The notes under the pieces were generated by a model. It saw nothing but the letters and a program-made list of their open reading frames with translations, searched no databases and had not been told where the DNA came from. A DNA stretch of 8,172 nucleotides from Hyphomicrobiales bacterium (GTDB lineage: Bacteria > Pseudomonadota > Alphaproteobacteria > Rhizobiales > JAJFHC01), in the NCBI GenBank assembly GCA_021775835.1, contig JAJFHC010000299.1, positions 1 to 8,172 on the forward strand, written 5' to 3'. Positions 5,826 to 8,172 of the stretch are shown here, in pieces (the first letter of the stretch is position 1; the number at the start of each line of letters is the position of its first letter). Both the position numbers and the translations under genes were made by a program.

Positions 5826-6924
5826 GCGCGTCCAGCTCACCCAGGATGGCATCGCCCATTTCGGTGGTGGAAACGGCCGTCATGCCGCCCTGCATGATAT
5901 CGGCAGTGCGCTTGCCGCTTGCCAGAACGTTCTCGATCGCCCGGTCAACCATGTCGGCTTGCGCGCCCATGTCGAAGGAATAGCGCAGTGCCATGCCGAA
6001 GCTCAGAATCGTCGCAATCGGATTGGCAAGTCCCTGGCCGGCAATGTCGGGGGCCGACCCGTGAACGGGCTCGTAAAGAGCCTTGCGCTTGCCGTCCCTG
6101 TCCGCCTCTCCGAGGGACGCTGACGGCAACATGCCAAGCGAACCGGTCAGCATTGCCGCCACATCGGACAGCATGTCGCCAAACAGGTTGTCCGTCACCA
6201 GCACATCGAACTGCTTGGGCGTGCGCACAAGCTGCATGCCGCAATTGTCCGCCAGCATGTGATCGAGCGTGACATCCGAATAGTCACGGGAATGAAGGGC
6301 CGTCACATCCTCGTTCCACAACAGGCCCGACTCCATGACGTTGCGTTTCTCGACCGACGTCACCCGATTGCCGCGTTTGCGGGCGAGGTCAAACGCAACC
6401 CTTGCCACCCGTTCGATCTCGAACGTATCGTAAACCTGCGTGTTCACACCCCGGCGCTGGCCATTGCCCAAGTCGGTAATGCCGCGCGGCTCCCCGAAGT
6501 AGACCCCACCGGTCAACTCACGCACAATCATGATGTCGAGCCCTTCGACCAGTTCACGCTTGAGCGACGAGGCGTCTGCGAGGGCATCGAAACATACAGC
6601 CGGACGCAGATTTGCAAACAGTTGCAGATCCTTGCGCAGGCGCAAAAGACCCGCCTCAGGGCGCACGTCATAACCGATCCCGTCCCACTTGGGACCGCCG
6701 ACCGCGCCAAGGATCACGGCATCCGCTGCCAGTGCCTTGTTGATCGTTTCATCTGAAATCGCCTGCCCGTGGGCATCGTAGGCGCAACCGCCGACCAGGT
6801 CGGTCTCGGTCGTGAATGTGTTGCCGCCCTGTTTGTTGAGCCAGGCAATAATCCGCTCGACTTCGCCCATCACCTCAGGACCGATGCCGTCGCCGGGAAG
6901 CAGAAGAAGATTGTATTGCGTCAT
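5815..6924 (-). CDS. leuB: 3-isopropylmalate dehydrogenase
   Basis: This 369-aa cytoplasmic enzyme oxidatively decarboxylates (2R,3S)-3-isopropylmalate with NAD+ to the leucine precursor 2-oxoisocaproate. Full length and typical features are present: [11 protein letters not shown] at 8-18, substrate-binding R95, R107 and R135, catalytic Y142 ([10 protein letters not shown]) and K193 ([10 protein letters not shown]), metal-binding D221, D250 and D254 (GDMLSD), the LPSASLG segment at 266-272, and the NAD-binding stretch [14 protein letters not shown] (285-298), which is the NAD- rather than NADP-specific form. The ATG at 6922-6924 begins just before the first beta strand; its Shine-Dalgarno is weak. 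No leuC or leuD is in the window. The 3' end overlaps the Mpo1-like gene by 11 bp, and the next gene on the same strand is the cyclase, then the TRAP operon, then asd. Confidence 0.98.
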   Translation of the reverse strand: MTQYNLLLLPGDGIGPEVMGEVERIIAWLNKQGGNTFTTETDLVGGCAYDAHGQAISDETINKALAADAVILGAVGGPKWDGIGYDVRPEAGLLRLRKDLQLFANLRPAVCFDALADASSLKRELVEGLDIMIVRELTGGVYFGEPRGITDLGNGQRRGVNTQVYDTFEIERVARVAFDLARKRGNRVTSVEKRNVMESGLLWNEDVTALHSRDYSDVTLDHMLADNCGMQLVRTPKQFDVLVTDNLFGDMLSDVAAMLTGSLGMLPSASLGEADRDGKRKALYEPVHGSAPDIAGQGLANPIATILSFGMALRYSFDMGAQADMVDRAIENVLASGKRTADIMQGGMTAVSTTEMGDAILGELDALSS

Positions 6925-6928
6925 GGAC

Positions 6929-7075
6929 TCACTCTTTCGGATCTTGGGGTGATTGATGAATTAAGAATTGTTTGTCACAGTTCCGGCAGGATGCATAAAG
7001 GGCGAACCAGAGGAAGGCAAGACCGATGATCACGAATCCACTGTCCGCGCTCCTTGCCAGCCTGATTATTTCCAT
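6929..7075 (-). CDS. Possible 48-aa membrane microprotein just upstream of leuB
   Basis: A 48-codon frame begins at an ATG (7073-7075) with AGGA about 6 nt upstream and ends with TGA only 4 bp before the leuB ATG, the spacing of an operon partner. It encodes one strongly hydrophobic segment [18 protein letters not shown] (13-30) followed by RNC, giving a CxxC pair (C30, C33), and a polar tail. The codons of the hydrophobic part use mostly C or G at third positions, like real genes here. Against it: its first third runs antisense to the start of the M23 peptidase gene, a hydrophobic frame opposite a signal peptide can arise by chance, and I recognise no homologue. It has no Leu-codon run, so it is not a leucine attenuation leader. 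Confidence 0.33.
   Translation of the reverse strand: MEIIRLARSADSGFVIIGLAFLWFALYASCRNCDKQFLIHQSPQDPKE
6972..6999 (+). promoter_or_regulatory. Possible promoter of the M23 peptidase gene
   Basis: TTGTCA (6972-6977) and CATAAA (6994-6999) are separated by 16 bp; the -35 matches consensus at five of six positions and the -10 at four. Transcription would start near 7006, giving a leader of about 20 nt that includes the AGGAAGG ribosome site at 7011-7017. Confidence 0.4.
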
Positions 7076-8033
7076 AGCGATCCTGCCCGCAACAGCGCGG
7101 GGTCCTGAACTATCCCTCCCCATAAAATGCCAGATTGGATCTCACTGCTTCATCCAACAGTATGTCGACACCGACACCGGCAAGGACTCCCGCGATTACA
7201 CTTGTGGTGGACAAAGCTATGACGGCCACAAAGGCACGGATCTTCGTGTCCGACTTTCTGATCTCAAGGCACCAGGCGTTGCCGTGCTGTCCGCCGCCGC
7301 CGGCATGGTCCGAAGCGCCCGCGACGGCGTGCCCGACCGCCTGGTGCGCGACAAGAAAGACCGTGCACGCGTGAAAAACCGCGAATGCGGCAACGGAGTC
7401 GTGATCGACCACGGCGCGGGCTGGCAGACGCAATATTGTCATATGCGCCAGAACAGCCTCAAGGTCCGGCCCGGCGACTGGGTCCGGCAGGGGCAGAACC
7501 TGGGGCTTGTGGGTTACTCTGGTTTGGCGCAGTTCGCTCATTTGCACCTGGCCGTGCGCCACAACGGTAAGGTGATAGACCCCTTTTCCGGCAGGACGCC
7601 TGGCTCTGGAACCTGTGGCGCCGGCGGAGGTAAACCACTCTGGGACGCGACAACCTCACGGGCGCTGGCATACCGACCCGGCAGTATCGTCGATGTGGGG
7701 TTTGCGGAAAAACCGATTTCCCAATCGGCGGCTGAGTCCAGCCCTCTCGTCAGACCCGGTGACGTGTCCGCCATGCGGTCCATGGTGGCCTGGATATGGG
7801 CAGTCAACCTTCGAACGGACGACCGTCTCGAAGTGTCGTTCAAGGGCCCGACCGGTAATCTTGCCGCGGCACACAAAGCAGCCATGAACCGCCACAAGGC
7901 GCAGTACGTACTCTCAACGGGCAAGAAAAAGCCGCCTTCAGGTTGGCCATCCGGACGCTATGTCGCTGAAGGAAAGATTGTCCGGGCGGGGAAAACCATT
8001 CTCACGGAATCAAGAACTCTGGTCGTTCCCTAA
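7026..8033 (+). CDS. Secreted M23 (LytM-type) metallopeptidase
   Basis: This 335-aa exported protein has a likely signal peptide (hydrophobic 8-23, cleavage near ATA|RG after 25) and a LytM/M23 fold at about 58-188. All catalytic positions are present: HKGTD gives zinc ligands H68 and D72, AHLHLA gives catalytic H172 and zinc ligand H174, and QYCHM gives the second catalytic His, H139. Such enzymes cut peptide cross-bridges in peptidoglycan or other glycine-rich peptides. An Arg/Lys/Asp-rich insert (97-120) interrupts the fold, and about 145 residues follow it with no domain I recognise, probably a beta-rich domain. Six cysteines (35, 41, 60, 121, 138, 197) could form disulfides in the periplasm. 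ATG at 7026 has AGGAAGG (7011-7017) at 8 nt. It is divergent from leuB. It is probably an active enzyme, unlike EnvC/NlpD-type activators that lack the zinc ligands. Confidence 0.93.
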   Translation: MITNPLSALLASLIISIAILPATARGPELSLPIKCQIGSHCFIQQYVDTDTGKDSRDYTCGGQSYDGHKGTDLRVRLSDLKAPGVAVLSAAAGMVRSARDGVPDRLVRDKKDRARVKNRECGNGVVIDHGAGWQTQYCHMRQNSLKVRPGDWVRQGQNLGLVGYSGLAQFAHLHLAVRHNGKVIDPFSGRTPGSGTCGAGGGKPLWDATTSRALAYRPGSIVDVGFAEKPISQSAAESSPLVRPGDVSAMRSMVAWIWAVNLRTDDRLEVSFKGPTGNLAAAHKAAMNRHKAQYVLSTGKKKPPSGWPSGRYVAEGKIVRAGKTILTESRTLVVP

Positions 8034-8172
8034 TTCCGTTTCATAGTTTTTATGTTTCACGAGCCTTCAATCATCAGAAACTGCCTGCTGGGTTGCCAAC
8101 GGATGCTGCTGTTCGACCTCTGCGAGGTCATGGATGATACCAAAAGTATTATTCAAACAAGACCGTTCCCCG
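8034..8172. other. Unassigned tail; perfect 6-bp hairpin and an open partial frame
   Basis: No gene is convincing here. A perfect GACCTC/GAGGTC stem with a TGC loop lies at 8115-8129 but no T-run follows. On the minus strand a frame is open from the window edge to a TGA at 8067-8069 (about 35 codons, ending EVEQQHPLATQQAVSDD), which could be the 3' end of a gene converging on the peptidase. On the plus strand an ATG at 8052 is also open to the edge but has no ribosome site and AT-rich late codons. Confidence 0.4.

Noticed and set aside
5231..5983. Plus-strand 250-codon open frame spanning the cyclase start, the Mpo1-like gene and the leuB end
   Set aside because: It crosses three well-supported genes in a different frame or strand and shows no family pattern.
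6925..7025. Leucine attenuation leader before leuB
   Set aside because: No run of Leu codons and no terminator/antiterminator pair are visible in the 101-bp space.
8052..8172. Plus-strand gene starting at ATG 8052
   Set aside because: There is no ribosome site, codon use is unlike neighbouring genes and only 40 codons can be seen.
1..8172. CRISPR array, tRNA, rRNA, insertion sequence or prophage gene
   Set aside because: No regularly spaced repeats, no cloverleaf-like sequence, no transposase or integrase motifs and no terminal inverted repeats with target duplications were found by eye.

Overview
The window looks like chromosomal DNA of an alphaproteobacterium, most likely of the Rhizobiales/Hyphomicrobiales. 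This rests on moderately high GC by eye, protein style (class III cyclase with a membrane anchor, Mpo1/DUF962 protein, Tat-exported DctP), and leuB and asd lying close together on the same strand. The taxonomic call is an inference from recall; no search was possible. No rRNA, tRNA, CRISPR array, insertion sequence or phage gene was seen.

Layout. On the minus strand, reading from high to low coordinates: leuB (3-isopropylmalate dehydrogenase, 6924-5815), a membrane-anchored class III adenylate/guanylate cyclase (5390-3999), a TRAP transporter operon (3793-383: small two-helix membrane protein, dctP, dctQ, dctM), and the start of asd (154-1, cut by the window edge). On the plus strand: a short Mpo1-like/DUF962 membrane protein (5493-5825), divergent from the cyclase gene and overlapping the 3' end of leuB by 11 bp, and a secreted M23 metallopeptidase (7026-8033), divergent from leuB. 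The last 139 bp hold no convincing gene.

How the parts work together. The TRAP operon is a complete tripartite secondary importer: a periplasmic binding protein with a Tat-type signal, a 4-helix small subunit and a large permease. A conserved-looking 72-aa membrane protein is the first gene. Every operon gene has a good Shine-Dalgarno, and the dctM one overlaps the dctQ stop codon. Upstream lie two copies of a LacI-family-type palindrome (TGTAAGCGCTTACA core) 22 bp apart, apparently covering the -35 and -10 of a promoter. Import is therefore probably induced by release of a LacI-type repressor, but no regulator or catabolic gene is present, so the substrate cannot be named. leuB and asd belong to leucine and to lysine/threonine/methionine biosynthesis. 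The TRAP, cyclase and Mpo1 block sits between these two housekeeping genes and looks like an accessory insertion.

The most useful leads are the twin operator, the first-gene small membrane protein, a 46-bp imperfect inverted repeat after dctM, and a possible 48-codon membrane microprotein just upstream of leuB. I saw nothing that clearly amounts to a new biological system.
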